Shown here one piece after another: positions 1 to 11,926 of a stretch of DNA of 64,000 nt. Within the stretch, counting starts at the first letter, position 1. Each line of letters starts with the position of its first letter. The stretch comes from Beroe forskalii (lineage: Eukaryota > Ctenophora > Nuda > Beroida > Beroidae), in NCBI GenBank assembly GCA_011033025.1, contig WFMF01000030.1:558001-622000 (forward strand), given 5' to 3'. Under the pieces are notes generated by a model. The model saw only the letters and a list, made by a program, of their open reading frames with translations, did not search any database and had not been told where the DNA came from. A program made the translations under genes and the position numbers.

Positions 1-216
1 AATTGAAGTAGACAGTATTAACAGGCAACGTTCTATGATGGTTTGTTGCATTATTTGAAAACTATACAGTTTTGAGATGGCTTCAATTTTTATGGAGTAC
101 AAAGGTATTTTAAGGTATGATTAATCCCATTAATCATTGGTTCTGCTGCTATTTTATAAGTATGTAAAGGATAATAACTGAAGTTATTATGTGTATGTTG
201 CAATTCTATTTCATAG

Positions 217-306
217 GTACAGCAGCCTGCTCGATATCCAGTTTATGGACCACCCTTGCCAATTCCATGCAAAGAAGATAATCCAGATGAAATAGAATTT
301 GGATGA
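217..306 (+). CDS. C-terminal exon of an unidentified gene (partial)
   Basis: An acceptor (tcatag) at 211-216 opens a frame of 29 codons ending in TGA at 304-306. The peptide is proline-rich and ends in an acidic tail: PVYGPPLPIPCKEDNPDEI followed by EFG. AATAAA at 373-378 lies 67 bases past the stop and fits a polyadenylation signal. The rest of the gene lies left of the window. I do not recognise the family. The call rests on the acceptor, the non-random composition and the poly(A) signal, so the exon is likely real and its function is unknown. Confidence 0.5.
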   Translation, partial: VQQPARYPVYGPPLPIPCKEDNPDEIEFG

Positions 307-1686
307 TTGACAGGAACCAGAAAGGCAGTATTTAGTTGTTTTACATTTTTATGGTTTATTAATAATGGATACAATAAAACAAATAATTTAATAAAACAAA
401 TAATTTACATTTTGTAGCACATTACACCATGATTCAAACACAAATTCCTTTGATCATATAACAATTGTGATTTCAAGTAGTTGGATACTTGGTTGATGAG
501 ACATAGCATTTAATTAGCAATTAATAAAGTAATAATTTAAAATTAAAAAAAAGGAGACAGCCCATTATCATAAAAAACAAATTAAAAGATACAGGGACCC
601 TAAGATGCTGGCCCAAAATTAACAACTGCTTATAATAAAAAGAACTAGTAAAGTATAATTTGATATTATAAACAGGTTTCATAACCTGCCATTGTAAACA
701 GGAAACGTAGCAAGTAGTTGGTATAATGATTCAATTTTCTAAAAAAAGAGAGTTGTTGTGGGCTACAGGAAATACTTGTGGAAAACTTGGGTATCACCTT
801 TGGTACAACAACTATATTAACAATTTAAAACAGTTTTCCCAGGAAAAATTTACCAACTTGCTACACAAAAAGCAATTTCTCAAACTTAGTGTTATAGCAA
901 TTCTGTTCAAACTTTACATTACAATTACATGTGACAAAGATCAGCTAGTATTGTATTGTGTATATAATTAATGTATATGTCATGAGAATGGAGATAACTA
1001 TTCTAATTAGCATTTTATTTGGTGGATATCATGTATATTTTTTTCGACCATTTAGATGTCAAATGGTACATCATTCATTTGCACAAAATTTACTGCAATT
1101 TACTTATTATACTAGTTCTGGTAGGTTTTGGTGTTACATTTAGTTTAAATTTCCATCTAGAACTAGCTGAGCTTGAGGCTTTACTCTCATAACATTGAGA
1201 ATTTTAGGCCATAATTTTGTCTAGTTTCGCTTTAGCATGATGTACCACAAAGTTAGTAAGAATATAACAAGAAATATCATAGGCTATAAATATTATCTAC
1301 TTATCTAGGATATATGTAGTGCAGCATGATTTTATTGTTCCATTGGTTCTTAAAAATCTTTTACCATTTAAGCATTTAGTTGGTATATCATGATATATGC
1401 AAGTAATTTTATGGAATGAAACATGAATGCTGTTGTTATTTTTATATCAATTTCATGTTGCTGAGTACCGTTTTATCTTTCTGTGTCTAAGTCTGATCCT
1501 TAAGCAAGTTATTTCATGGCAATGAATTTCTCTCAAAATCCATTCCATCTGATGATCAATGTACCTGGTACCTTAGTAAGCTGGTAAATGGTTAATCATT
1601 CCAATTGAAATAATTGTTTTAGAAAATTACTAAACAGCCTCCATAATATAAGATGCTGACCCACATTCGTAATATCCAGCTTATAG
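307..1686. other. AT-rich intergenic stretch, no gene seen
   Basis: Only short low-complexity ORFs (81 and 61 codons) with no splice context or recognisable motif. It separates the gene ending at 306 from the ZC3H13 homolog and probably holds the latter's 5' UTR or promoter, but I see no diagnostic element. Confidence 0.5.
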
Positions 1687-1687
1687 A

Positions 1688-4600
1688 ATGCCTACAGAAG
1701 AGGATCTCAAAGCCATTGTAGTCCACAAGAAATACAGTTCACGGAACAAGAGTAAATCGGAAAGCAGGAAAAGGAAGAGATCCTCGTCCAGTGAGAGCAG
1801 TCGCTCTTCTGTGTCTTCAGGTAATGTTTCATTGGGAACAAAAATTGGTTTGAGTATTTTATAGTTTCATTCTATTAGATCAAAATTTAATGTGATATTT
1901 CGCTGTTGAATGACTCATCTTTTGAGTGAAATACCTGTGTATGTTTTTTGACCCATGATATTCTGATCTTCTGATAATATCATGATTTTCATATTTCAAA
2001 ATTTAAAAGGCGTGTATAGTTCAGTGCAAATCTTCTTTATGTATGCATTCTCAGGAGGTGAACGTAAATCTGAAAAGAAGCCCGAAGTTAAAAGCGAACT
2101 TGATAGGCTTTTATCCCGAGCCGATTCCTAAAGACAGATCCTCCAGGAAATCCCGTAGTTCATCCCGTCGTCGCGAGGAAGAATCCTCCAACCTGGTCGC
2201 TTATCCAGGGTACTCCGAATCCACCAAATCCAGCGGAACCAGAGGCACCAAACGTGATAGATCGTTTGAGAGTAGACGGACTGGAGACGACAGGAGGGCG
2301 GAAAGTAGGGAAGATAGAAGGGAAGGAGAAAGTCGGAGGGGAGGAGAGGAAAGGGGACGAGCAGAGGAAAGGGGGAGAGAAGAGCACAGAGCTTCAAGAG
2401 ATGAGAAACCTAGAGAGGATCGGTCGAGGGAAGAAAGGTCAAGGGAGGAAAGGTCGAGGGAAGATAGGTCGAGAGAAGAGAAGCCCAGGGAAGATCGGTC
2501 CAGAGAAGAAAGGAAGGAGGAGAGAAGAGAGGATAGGAAAGAGGACAGAAGAGAGGATAGGAAGGAGGAGAGAAGGAAAGATGAGGACGACAGAAAGAGA
2601 GATAGAGGTAAAGCAACTTCGTACCTACGTTCTTGATAATTTTCCTACGAAAAAAGTTAAATCATGGCGTGCAGAAGCTGAAACTTCATCCGATATTCTT
2701 AAATATGTTTATTAAGCCAAGAAATGAATTATCTCTCTAAACAGAACACGATAGTAGACGAGAAGATCGTACTCGAGACCAGGAGTCAGATAAGAGCAAA
2801 TCAGGTAGTTATCGGAAGGAAACCCAGTTCCCTGAACCTCATCGACATCGGAAAGATGAGTCCAGGGACGGCCAGGCATATTTCTGCTTTGGCGATTTCT
2901 GCTTTCCTGATCGCAACCCAAGAATCTAAGTTCAAAGTGTTCTTGCATATTTGAATTTCCTATCCTGAAAATTGAATATTCACCAAAATCAACTCAAAGC
3001 CTTAGAAAAAAAATTAGATAATAAGATTAAAGATACTTAAATCTTCTCAGGGACAAGTCGCCTAAGACAGAGTCTGCTTACCGTCGTAAGCTGAGGGAGG
3101 AGCAAGAAAAACAGAGTTCAGGGAAACGAGACTCATCCGCAGACTCTAACAAGAGGAAGGGAAGGGAGGGCGGCAGAGTGAGTTTAGGAATTGTATTTTT
3201 TGCAATATCGGCTTGCCGCCATCAACCAGGCCCGTAGCCAGGGGAGGACTGCGGGGGTTACAGCTCCCCTCGGAAAAATGGTTACCTCCCAAAATTCTGC
3301 TCTTATTTCAACGAATAAGAGCAACGAACGCGTGAGTGATAAACTTGATATATTTTGACCCCAAACAATGTGTGAATTCTTCGTTGTGTCTGACGCCTCT
3401 CTTTGTTCTCGTCAGCAGCGAGGTGGTGGTGCAGGTGGTAATGAGGAGGACGAGGATTACGATCCTATCTCGGATGAGGAGTTAGCAATGTTAGAGGAGG
3501 ATGCAGGTTAGAGTACAATGTACATTGTACATTGTACATTGTACATTGTATGATTTGTTTTGAAGGTTTGACTTCTATTCCAACAGCTGTAACAGTCAAT
3601 GACAGGAATCGAAGGATCAATGTGTAATCAAGCCAGCGATGTTTAAGGCAGTGTTAGTGTAATCCATACAATCGTACTTTGAATTGTATACACGGGATAA
3701 GAAAGCTTTTAATTCGATTCTATGCACCACAATTATGCCTATATTGGCTGTGCATTAGGTAGTTCTCTTTGATTGAACTGCACGCAATGGTTTTGTTTTT
3801 GTGTACATTTCATGCATGCTCTTCTACAATCTATACAATGTTCCTATATTATGCCCCACGCGCAAAAATAGGCGATTATTTTCAACAATTTGGTAGCGCG
3901 TACAATGTAAATGACTTCATTGCGGCCGCCTATTTATCCTGAGCGTACATTACACTGCAGGTATTGTTGAGATATACAAGGAGTTAGAGAGGGAGGTGAG
4001 AAGTAAGCGGTACAGTGCTAACCTTGATAACCTGGACTTCTCATCCCTGGATATGCTCAAGTCAGAGGTTTGTGATTATACTCCGGAAACATCTCTTATC
4101 CAGAAATATGTCTTAAAATCTCAATGAAGCTTCTAAAAAAATCAAATTTACTTACTTTATAATTCACACAATTACATATTATCATTTAGTTGTAACCTTG
4201 GCAAATGTATATCGAATTTGTTGATGTATTATTTATCTTTTGAGACACCACTCAAAATGTCATTAAAGAATGAGGAGTTTTACATAACAATGTAAATTAC
4301 AGGCAGGAGAGCCCTCGCATCACCTCCACCCCATACACAAGCTAGCTCAGTGCGGATACAGTGCTAACTTCGGGGGCAAGGCGCTGACTGAGAGGATCCG
4401 AACACTTGCCATACAGAATGGAATAGATCGGTAGTTCATATTCGTGATAGAAAACTTCATCCATAATTACTGGATGACGTTGAAATGCAACGCAATGTCT
4501 CTGATGGAAAGACATTGCGTTCCAGTTACACTTTGTTGGGAGGTCTAAAAATTGTATGAAAAAACTAAAATTATTAAGCTGAAGCCCCGCTCTGAAGTCA

Positions 4601-5023
4601 CTGAATCGTCCCTCAGACCCACCCATGGAAGGCGCTGTATCAGCGAGCAAGAAGACGGTTAAACAAGTCTTCAAGGAGACGTTATCCCCTTACATCGCCC
4701 TCTCCTCCCACACTGACACCCTCCTGAGGAACAGACTCTCACAGACGTCAAGAGATAAGAACGTAAGTTTCTTATAATCTGCGTCCTCAATTGTTGAAGT
4801 TTTGATTTGATATTTTCTTTCATTCGTCTTGTAATTGTCGTCGGAAATTCTTTTGATAGTTTTATTCGTCCATTCGCTTTTGATATCGACCACTGGAATA
4901 ATACCCACTTTTGTCCAGGTATCCCAGATAGTGCTGACAGATGAGCCAGTGAACAACACTCTCCTTCTGGAAAGTGTGAAGTTGTTTAACGCTGCAGTGG
5001 GTACCAATCTGGAAGTGAAGTGA
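1688..5023 (+). CDS. ZC3H13: ZC3H13 (Xio/Flacc) homolog, multi-exon
   Basis: ZC3H13 belongs to the nuclear m6A methyltransferase accessory complex (WTAP, VIRMA, HAKAI), where it supports nuclear retention and activity. Exons read: 1688-1820, 2055-2607, 2745-2804, 3051-3177, 3416-3506, 3961-4067, 4303-4430, about 4585-4762 and 4919-5023. The N-terminus is basic and serine-rich. Exon 2 is an RS/RE/RD-repeat region. Exon 5 holds DYDPISDEELAMLEED, as in ZC3H13. The last four exons align with the vertebrate C-terminal domain, for example LTDEPVNNTLLLESVKLF near the end. Phases agree from 3051 to the stop. Exons 2 to 4 do not join in one frame (see findings). I see no CCCH finger; vertebrates have one near the N-terminus. 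The start is the first ATG after an acceptor, so an upstream exon is possible. AATAAA lies at 5177-5182. Confidence 0.8.
3225..3345. mobile_element. Possible short element fragment in a ZC3H13 intron
   Basis: The string ggcccgtagccaggggagga resembles the start of short dispersed elements seen in many invertebrate genomes. No partner copy was seen in this window and the ends are undefined. Confidence 0.25.
3515..3552. repeat. 7-bp microsatellite (TGTACAT)n in a ZC3H13 intron
   Basis: About five tandem copies of gtacatt follow the donor at 3507. The unit is partly self-complementary (TGTACA). Confidence 0.8.
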
Positions 5024-5471
5024 GGAGAGATGGGGTGAATATTAAATACATTACTAAATCCTGTTGGAGTGAGGTGGAAAATGTTGGAAGGAATATCATA
5101 TTCAGGAAATACATCAGAAACAGGAAACTCCTTCTATCTGGCCTTGGGAAGTTTTAGTAAAGGACTCAGATCTGACAATAAAATTTGAACGAAGCAAGAA
5201 TTTTATTCTGTCTGTGTAGTGTGTCACGCTATATGTTTATTTGACTGAAATTTTCAAATCTTTTGTTTCCATTTCATGAATAACATTCAATTTCATAGAT
5301 TCTTTCATAATTCAGCGAATTATTGCCATGCACCTACTGACCTGAAATAACATTTCCGTTGAAATTTGATTATTCTAAATATAGAAACACGAAAATCACA
5401 GTCCCACATGATCGGAATTTATGGTTTTCTGGAAGACTAAAACAGTTCCTATTTGAGGTATCCATAATGGC
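5024..5471. other. Intergenic gap between ZC3H13 and SCHIP1 homologs
   Basis: Contains the 3' UTR and poly(A) signal of the ZC3H13 homolog and, by inference, the promoter and 5' UTR of the SCHIP1 homolog. The two genes lie in tandem about 450 bases apart. No further gene seen. Confidence 0.5.
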
Positions 5472-8400
5472 ATGGCTGAACTAGAACCCAATAAAGAACA
5501 TGAAACATTCTCCGATCCTAGTTTGGTAACACCACTCAGCAGTGTTACAAGCTGCACTCCAAATGTGGTGAAGATCAGCTCGGATGGCATCACCATTGCC
5601 ACAACTGATTACATTGAGAGCAGTGAACGTTCTGTGATTGCAGTCACTGATTACAAAGATGATGATTTCATCGTGCCGGTAAGTGATCCCGAAGACAGTG
5701 CGAATGTGATTACGGAAACTACGGAGAGGTTTTCAACTGATGGCAACGATGAAACTGTTCCGGGTCGCAATTTCACGGACAGCTGTGAAACAACAGGGCG
5801 TGAAAACAGAGATTCATCGACTGTCATCACAGTTACTGATTGCGAGGATTCTACAGCTGTAATCACTGCCATTGATCGTAAAGATTCCACTGGCCTCCTC
5901 ATGGGAAGTGATTATGACTCGACTGCTGTCACTGGTCCCAAGGAAGAAGCGGCAACTGACTACAGGTATGGTGTTTTCGTTCGGGGGCGTTGGAGATACT
6001 GGCATCCTTGCCTGCAATTTTGAAATTTTTTCATGATTCTCTGTTTTGTCTGAAAATACAAAAAACAAGAGACTTTTCAACTATTGATGGAATAAGAAAA
6101 ATCCAGCATCTTAGGTTGGGTCTGCGCCATCTTCAAAATAAAAACCTTAACAATAGGGAATGTGAGAACGATGGAGGGGATGAGCAGGAGACTAGTGGGG
6201 ATGAAGGGGACGAGGGATCCGGGACTGCGAACTGCCCTCACGCGCACCAGTTCGTCTCAGATCTGTGAGTGAATTGGACGGGTTTATTCGATTGTTATTA
6301 GTTTTCAATCCATGTTAATTCTAAAACTCATACCTAAGCATTGAGCAAATGTCATGTCTGAATCAAAACCTAAAAAACAGTTCCCAGCACCATGATAATC
6401 CAGTTACATGATTGTCATTTGAATCCAAGGTAATCCAGGTGAATCCAAGTAAATCCAATCCCTAACAAGGTGGTTTTTTAACATGTGTATAGCATAATAT
6501 TCAGCAGTTCGGAGAGCTCAAGTTCCGAGGAAGTCCAGGATTTGGTGGAACTAAGAAAACAGAGACGAGTCAAGAAGCGACGGAAGCGACTTGAACGATT
6601 GAAACGGTAATCTATTTCTGAATAATATGTTTACATAAATTTCATTTCCGGTATATGTTATCCTGTAATTGTGTATTATATGGCGTTTGCTACTCGCACC
6701 TTCTAGCATATGTTTACATATTGAATCGTATCCACGTGTATTTCACTGTTTGAGTGTCTGTATTTTGAACCAGACAACTGCTGTATTTTATCATTTGAAC
6801 CTCATTTAGGTGCTGTGCTGGTTGTGATCAACAAGGGGCCATTCCTCCCGTTTCACCTGAACTTCCCTCCCCCATCGCCATAAGCTCAGGTACCGTAATG
6901 ATTATCTGGTACATTTCAAGGTACAATTTACTCAATCAGTTTGATTTGCAGTCATAACTCATAAGAACTATTTGAGCCTGAAATATGAGTGGTGTCAGTT
7001 CGTCATAGCACAGTGCTGTGGCGAGCAGGTGTCAGTTCGTCATAACACAGCGGTATGACGAACAGGTTTCAGTTCGTCATAACAGAGCGGTATGACGAAC
7101 AGGTATGTCAGTTCGTCATAGCACAGCGGTAAGACGAACAGGTGTCAGTTCCTAGAAAACTGACTTGAAAGATAAACTTGCAAGATAATGGACGTCAGTA
7201 TCACAACCTGATTTTATCGATTTAAAAATCATAAAACCTTTTCTTGTCAGGAATGATGCAGTGTAACGTAATCAAGTCATTTGACGGTGTCGTTGACACC
7301 CTCTACAACTCGGAAGAAGAAATTGACGCAGCCATACAGTCGTACACAACAGTGGGCAACAGACTGGCAAACCAACACGAGCGGACTTTTAGTGACGTTG
7401 ATATCAAGCCCCTACGACAAGGTGAATTAATGCCGCTGGGTTTTATGTGGATATTACGCCGGTCTTGCACCAATTTAATACAGATTTGGTGCTTTTGCAA
7501 CCAGCGCTAGGGGTGAGCCAATCTAGTACAGTTGTTTTTTCGATTTAATTTCATCCCAATTTCTGACATCGCTATTTCAGTTAGTGACTGTGGTAGTCCG
7601 TCCTCTGACCCAGATCTTCCAGTATGTGACTTTTCCCGATCAGTGGGGAGAAAGCTTGCTAATAGGTGAGGATTCATGCAATCCGTATTGTATTCAATGT
7701 GTGTACAATTCCTCTTACTCTGCGACATACAATGCAATCAAAATTAATGTAGGGCTGAGGCAATGCGCGCGTCAGTCACACCTTTAAATCTGTATATGCG
7801 TAACGCGCTGGGACAATATCACGATGAAACTTTGTTTTTTCAGCTGAAATCATAGTTTTGCGCGGCGCGCGCGCGCAAGCCGCGAATGATCAGATAATGT
7901 TATCTTTTCAACAGCGGCGGGAATTTCTGGACAGTTGACATGAATTATCGCCAATCATGAATATATTATGTCCTGTTGAAATCAAGTTCATGTAGGATTA
8001 AGACTTCGGAAGGATAACTACCTAAATCATCTCATTAGGAAACAAAATTATTCAGAAATCCTGAGGACGGTGATGTAAAGATTTGCAGTGAATCGGATAC
8101 TGAATGCGGTGGATATTTGCTGGATAACAAACTCAGCAATATGACTACCGCTGAATTGGCAAGCTTGGTTCAGGAACTCAATCTTCGACTTCAAAGTAAG
8201 ATTGGGTCATTGACGGTTTGTTTGCTTCTTGCATTCTAATGGTTGACCTGTCCCTTTTTGCTGCCTAACTGTCTTATCATTGTCCTCTTCATTATGTGAC
8301 GTGTCACTTTAAGACCTAAGTGGCTCACATTTCCCTTTTATTGAACAGCTGTCAACGAAGACTTGATGCAGCACGTTAAGGAACAAGACGAATTGAACGC

Positions 8401-8793
8401 AGAAAAGTGTGTTATTGCTAAACACATTTCTCAGCTTACAAGGTAAAATACCTTCTAGATATGGCATCCAGAAGTGTAAAGCACATTCGGTGATGTGTCC
8501 TTAATGATACATTAAAATGATTATTGATTCACTGACATCAACGAGCTACACCCTATGAAATGCGTCCTTGCATATCAATCGCAGAATGATTATCATATAC
8601 CATGAAACCCTGAATGATTTTTGTTGTTACCTCCGGGATTTTGCGATTAAAGGCGACTCTTCTTGCATCTGACATAAGCTATGAAGCTTTGAAAATCTGA
8701 AATCATAAATCTTTCAGGCTCGCCCAAGGAAAGAGAAGTAACGATTGTTCAGCGTTCAGAAAAATCCTCGTAACACGTGAGACAGACATTTGA
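5472..8793 (+). CDS. SCHIP1: SCHIP1 (schwannomin-interacting protein 1) homolog, complete
   Basis: Nine exons: 5472-5965, 6115-6264, 6493-6606, 6810-6889, 7251-7421, 7581-7665, 8056-8195, 8349-8442, 8718-8793. All junctions are GT-AG and phases agree throughout, giving 1404 nt or 467 residues. The C-terminal segment (NMTTAELASLVQELNLRLQ, then a heptad-rich stretch to ISQLTR) matches the conserved SCHIP1 coiled coil, which in vertebrates binds NF2/merlin and acts in cortical cytoskeleton and ankyrin-G assemblies. The first exon (165 residues) is Thr/Ser/Asp-rich with repeated VI(A/T)(V/A)TD-like units and no known domain. Exon 3 has an SSSESSSSEE acidic run followed by a basic KKRRKR segment. 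There is no IQ motif, so the IQCJ part of the vertebrate read-through locus is absent. The start is the first ATG of the long open first exon. Confidence 0.85.
6990..7152. repeat. 36-37 bp tandem repeat with hairpin units, in a SCHIP1 intron
   Basis: Four to five imperfect copies of a unit containing GTTCGTCATA, a short spacer with cacagcgg, then TATGACGAAC. The two arms are perfect inverted repeats, so each unit can form a 10-bp hairpin. The array lies about 100 bases before the acceptor of exon 5. Confidence 0.8.
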
Positions 8794-10335
8794 TTTTTAT
8801 TTCGAAATTTATTACAGCAGTGGATAAATCACTTGATACGCATGTTATAAAGTACAGGCTGCTTCCTCAATTACAGTTTTTTGTGGAACAATGAATACGG
8901 GCTTTGAACGATATCAATTTGAAGATGGGTCTAAGCAGAACTACGTTTTTCATAATCGCTGGATTTCGTTTATTCCTCTGAATCTGGACCATTTCCTCCT
9001 CTTCCCAGCTTTTGAACGCCATATTTTATACGGTCTCTGGCTGCGTTAGATTCATTGGAAGTACAAAATTTAAATATTATAAAGAATCTCATCCGCTTAT
9101 ATTGAACTAATTTTACCGAAAGCGGCATTTATTACAGATTTTCATACTTAATTTATTAAACACATACATCATGGGAGTAGTTGTGTTTTCACAGTAACGT
9201 GTTGAGATTGACCAATCATCTCAGTGCGCGCCGTTTTTATCATGTGGAAACACCACGGTGACCGTGGTGTTTCCACATGATAGAAACGGCGCGCACTGAG
9301 TGCGCGCCATTCCCACCATTAAATCTCCAAGGTGGGAATGGCGCGCACTCAGTGGCGCGCACTGAGTGCGCGCCGTATTTTATGTGGAAACACCACGTCG
9401 AATTGATGGTAAATTCGCGCGCTGATTGGTCGAAGTCTAGACGATATTAGGATCCTAAGGGTATGACTTGCATTTGAGGTAAAGGGGACTCCAAAATAGC
9501 ATGATCACGATATTATGGTGATATTTCTCTATATGTATATTGTATATATAGCTATATTTACTTAATTTTTTATGTTTTATATATCAAAAAACAGGACAGT
9601 CATATTTTTACTGTAGCCTCAGTGGATGCTTCCGTGTTTTGTTTTAGCTGAAGCTTTTGTTTGCTAGTTCTCATACTTCATAGCTGCCTCTTCATAGTTT
9701 TACCTCTTTCAGAAATGTTCTCTATGTATTGCATGTGCAAGATAAGGATTAGGTTGTATCAATATAGCCAGAAAGAAGCATGAATACGTTCTATTTTCTG
9801 GGACCAAAGCCAGATTTATAAGCATAATATTCTTAAAAGTTTTTGTATATAAAATGAATGTATTATTTCAAGCATTTACTCATTTTTACCGAAGGATTTG
9901 TAAACAGATATATATCCTGTAAACAGATATTATATATCCTGTATATATATATATCATCATTTATTCTCGTTGTTATTGTTCTGGTTTAATATTATAGCTT
10001 TTCTGGTTTATTTATCTCTCGTCTATTCAGATAAGGTATTAAGTAATTACACCACTGCTCTATGACCTATCCCATTTCTCCATTCTTTGTACATTTTTGG
10101 GAATTTTCCCGACTAATTACTCGCTAGTCAAATGATGATTTATAACGTATCTTAATTAATGACATTCATGTATTCGATATCTGCTATCTTGATGATATCT
10201 ATAAAATAGCACTAATTTAATTCACTACTTGAGTTCTATGTTCAATTCTCCATGACGTTAGAAGTCATCTCCGTAACTTCTCTGTTGAGAACTATTCTCT
10301 ACCTAAATCGAACCAACTGAACGCGATACTTGAAA
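8794..10335. other. Intergenic region with a GC-rich inverted-repeat element
   Basis: AT-rich sequence between SCHIP1 and the first BTB gene. Apart from the palindromic element at 9207-9433 I see no gene. The part before 10336 has short AT repeats (tatatatcctg, twice near 9910-9945). Confidence 0.5.
9207..9433. mobile_element. MITE-like nested palindrome
   Basis: The outer ends are inverted (gaccaatcat on the left, gcgctgattggtc on the right). Inside, 9221-9300 is a near-perfect palindrome centred on caccacggtgaccgtggtg. A second inverted pair, gcgcgccattcccacc and ggtgggaatggcgcgc, lies at 9300-9346. There is no ORF. The structure fits a non-autonomous foldback MITE. Confidence 0.65.
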
Positions 10336-11280
10336 ATGGTGAGTAAGGACTTTATTGCAAATTACCAAAGGAAAATGAAAGCACTAGCTGAATCACGAGA
10401 AAAGCATGACATGATAATTTGGACCGGTGGGAAGAAAATATTGGCCCACAGATTTGTTCTGGATTTAAACTCAACAATACTGGAAACAGAAGATGTTGAT
10501 TTCGTGGCTGGTGAACAGGGCTTGATGAGTGTGACTTTATCACCCGAATTTGATGAAAATCTTGAGTTGGTTGATAGCATTATCAGAAGTTTCTACTGCG
10601 GAAGTTTGCTGGTTTATTCTGCAAACTATCGAATGATTCACAAGTTTTCATGCATGTATTCAGTCGATTGGTTAAAGAAAGAAACCATTTCAGTCTTCAA
10701 GGATTCGGTGAACAATGAAAATTTTGTGGAATTCTTTGTTTACGCTCACCATGTTCAGTGTGATCAGGTTAAAATGTTGTGCTACCCTTTTTTCTCAGAA
10801 GTCGCTTTAAATGAAATACAAGAAAGAGACGAGTTTGTTTTAATGAGTTACCATTGCATACGAAGTTTATCTCTGATACCAATGAGAGCAATGCGTAAGT
10901 TTCTTCTGTTGAAGTGCTGGCTTGACAAAGATATCAAAAATCGATGTGTACACGTTGAAGAACTTTTGTTGAATGTTTCTTACAAGGAAATTGACGATTC
11001 TGATATCATGAACAAGATTCATGCTTGGCTTTTTGAAGTTAATCATCTTGATGGAGACACAAAATTACGTGTTCTCAAAAAGATCAATGAAATCAAAATA
11101 AAAAATCCGTCAAGAAGATCGCCAGAAGATTGCCAGATCCATGGTTCAGGAAATTTATTATCAGACTCGAAAAACTCATTACTTGACTCAACAAACTCAT
11201 TAATAGATTCCCAACAATCAATGCCAGATTCAGAAGGACTGATAACCAGATTCAAGAACTTTTTAAACTGCTCAAAGTAA
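10336..11280 (+). CDS. BTB/BACK-like domain protein, paralog 1
   Basis: Single-exon ORF of 314 residues from ATG at 10336. Residues about 25-110 resemble a BTB/POZ fold: HDMIIWTGGKKILAHRFVLD corresponds to the usual opening (D-V, then G-x-x-F/I-x-A-H-R/K-x-V/I-L). Then come IIRSFYCGSL (the Y-T/S-G strand) and a BACK-like helical part. The C-terminus has short repeats (LLSDSKNS, LLDSTNS, LIDSQQS). No Kelch, zinc-finger or MATH domain is visible. BTB proteins commonly dimerise or serve as Cullin-3 adaptors; that role is only inferred. A frameshifted relative follows 650 bases downstream, so this is a tandem duplication. The ATG overlaps a sequence resembling a donor (atggtgagt), so an alternative model with a spliced start is possible. 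Confidence 0.75.
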   Translation: MVSKDFIANYQRKMKALAESREKHDMIIWTGGKKILAHRFVLDLNSTILETEDVDFVAGEQGLMSVTLSPEFDENLELVDSIIRSFYCGSLLVYSANYRMIHKFSCMYSVDWLKKETISVFKDSVNNENFVEFFVYAHHVQCDQVKMLCYPFFSEVALNEIQERDEFVLMSYHCIRSLSLIPMRAMRKFLLLKCWLDKDIKNRCVHVEELLLNVSYKEIDDSDIMNKIHAWLFEVNHLDGDTKLRVLKKINEIKIKNPSRRSPEDCQIHGSGNLLSDSKNSLLDSTNSLIDSQQSMPDSEGLITRFKNFLNCSK

Positions 11281-11926
11281 AGTCATCTTTGGATTCAGGA
11301 TACATTCATAACTTTATCCTCGAATTCAGAACATGATTTACTACACTTTTCAAACGACAGCTTTAATATCATAATTATATAATCATTGATAAAGGGGTTC
11401 ACAATATCGACACTATTTCTTTTTCACCCTCGAATTTTATCCATGGGAGGGTTATTTTACATATTATTCTAACTTTTATCTATGTATGATGTCAATTTAA
11501 AATAATATTTTATGGAATTTCAAAGTTTTTATATTTGATACAGTATAGCAGATCAAATGTTTATGTTGTCACAGAAATTTATTACTTTATATTTACGTTA
11601 TTGATATAATTAAGCCCTTCATATGACAAGCCCTAAGCCTTTCTTAATTCTTTTTACAATCTTTTATAATCTGATGATGACATATTAGCTACATTACTTT
11701 CTTACATTGTGTTAATTTCATTTTATCATGATAATATCATTTTTGTGAATGAGTATACAAATAAAAACAAGATGTGAAACCTATGTCCGATGTCTGCACA
11801 TAGAATTATTTTCCTTTAATAAATTTCATCAGATTTTGATAATGTTACTCCAAGTTCTCTTTTTTACAAATCTGAAGAAGAATAACCCCAAATCGATCTT
11901 AATTCAAATAAAATTTGAGGTAATTT
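11281..11926. other. Intergenic gap between the BTB paralogs
   Basis: AT-rich. A 68-codon ORF at 11749-11955 runs into the second BTB gene but shows no domain. No other feature seen. Confidence 0.5.

Noticed and set aside
2128-2616. Minus-strand ORFs opposite the RE-rich exon
   Set aside because: Antisense shadows of purine-rich coding sequence.
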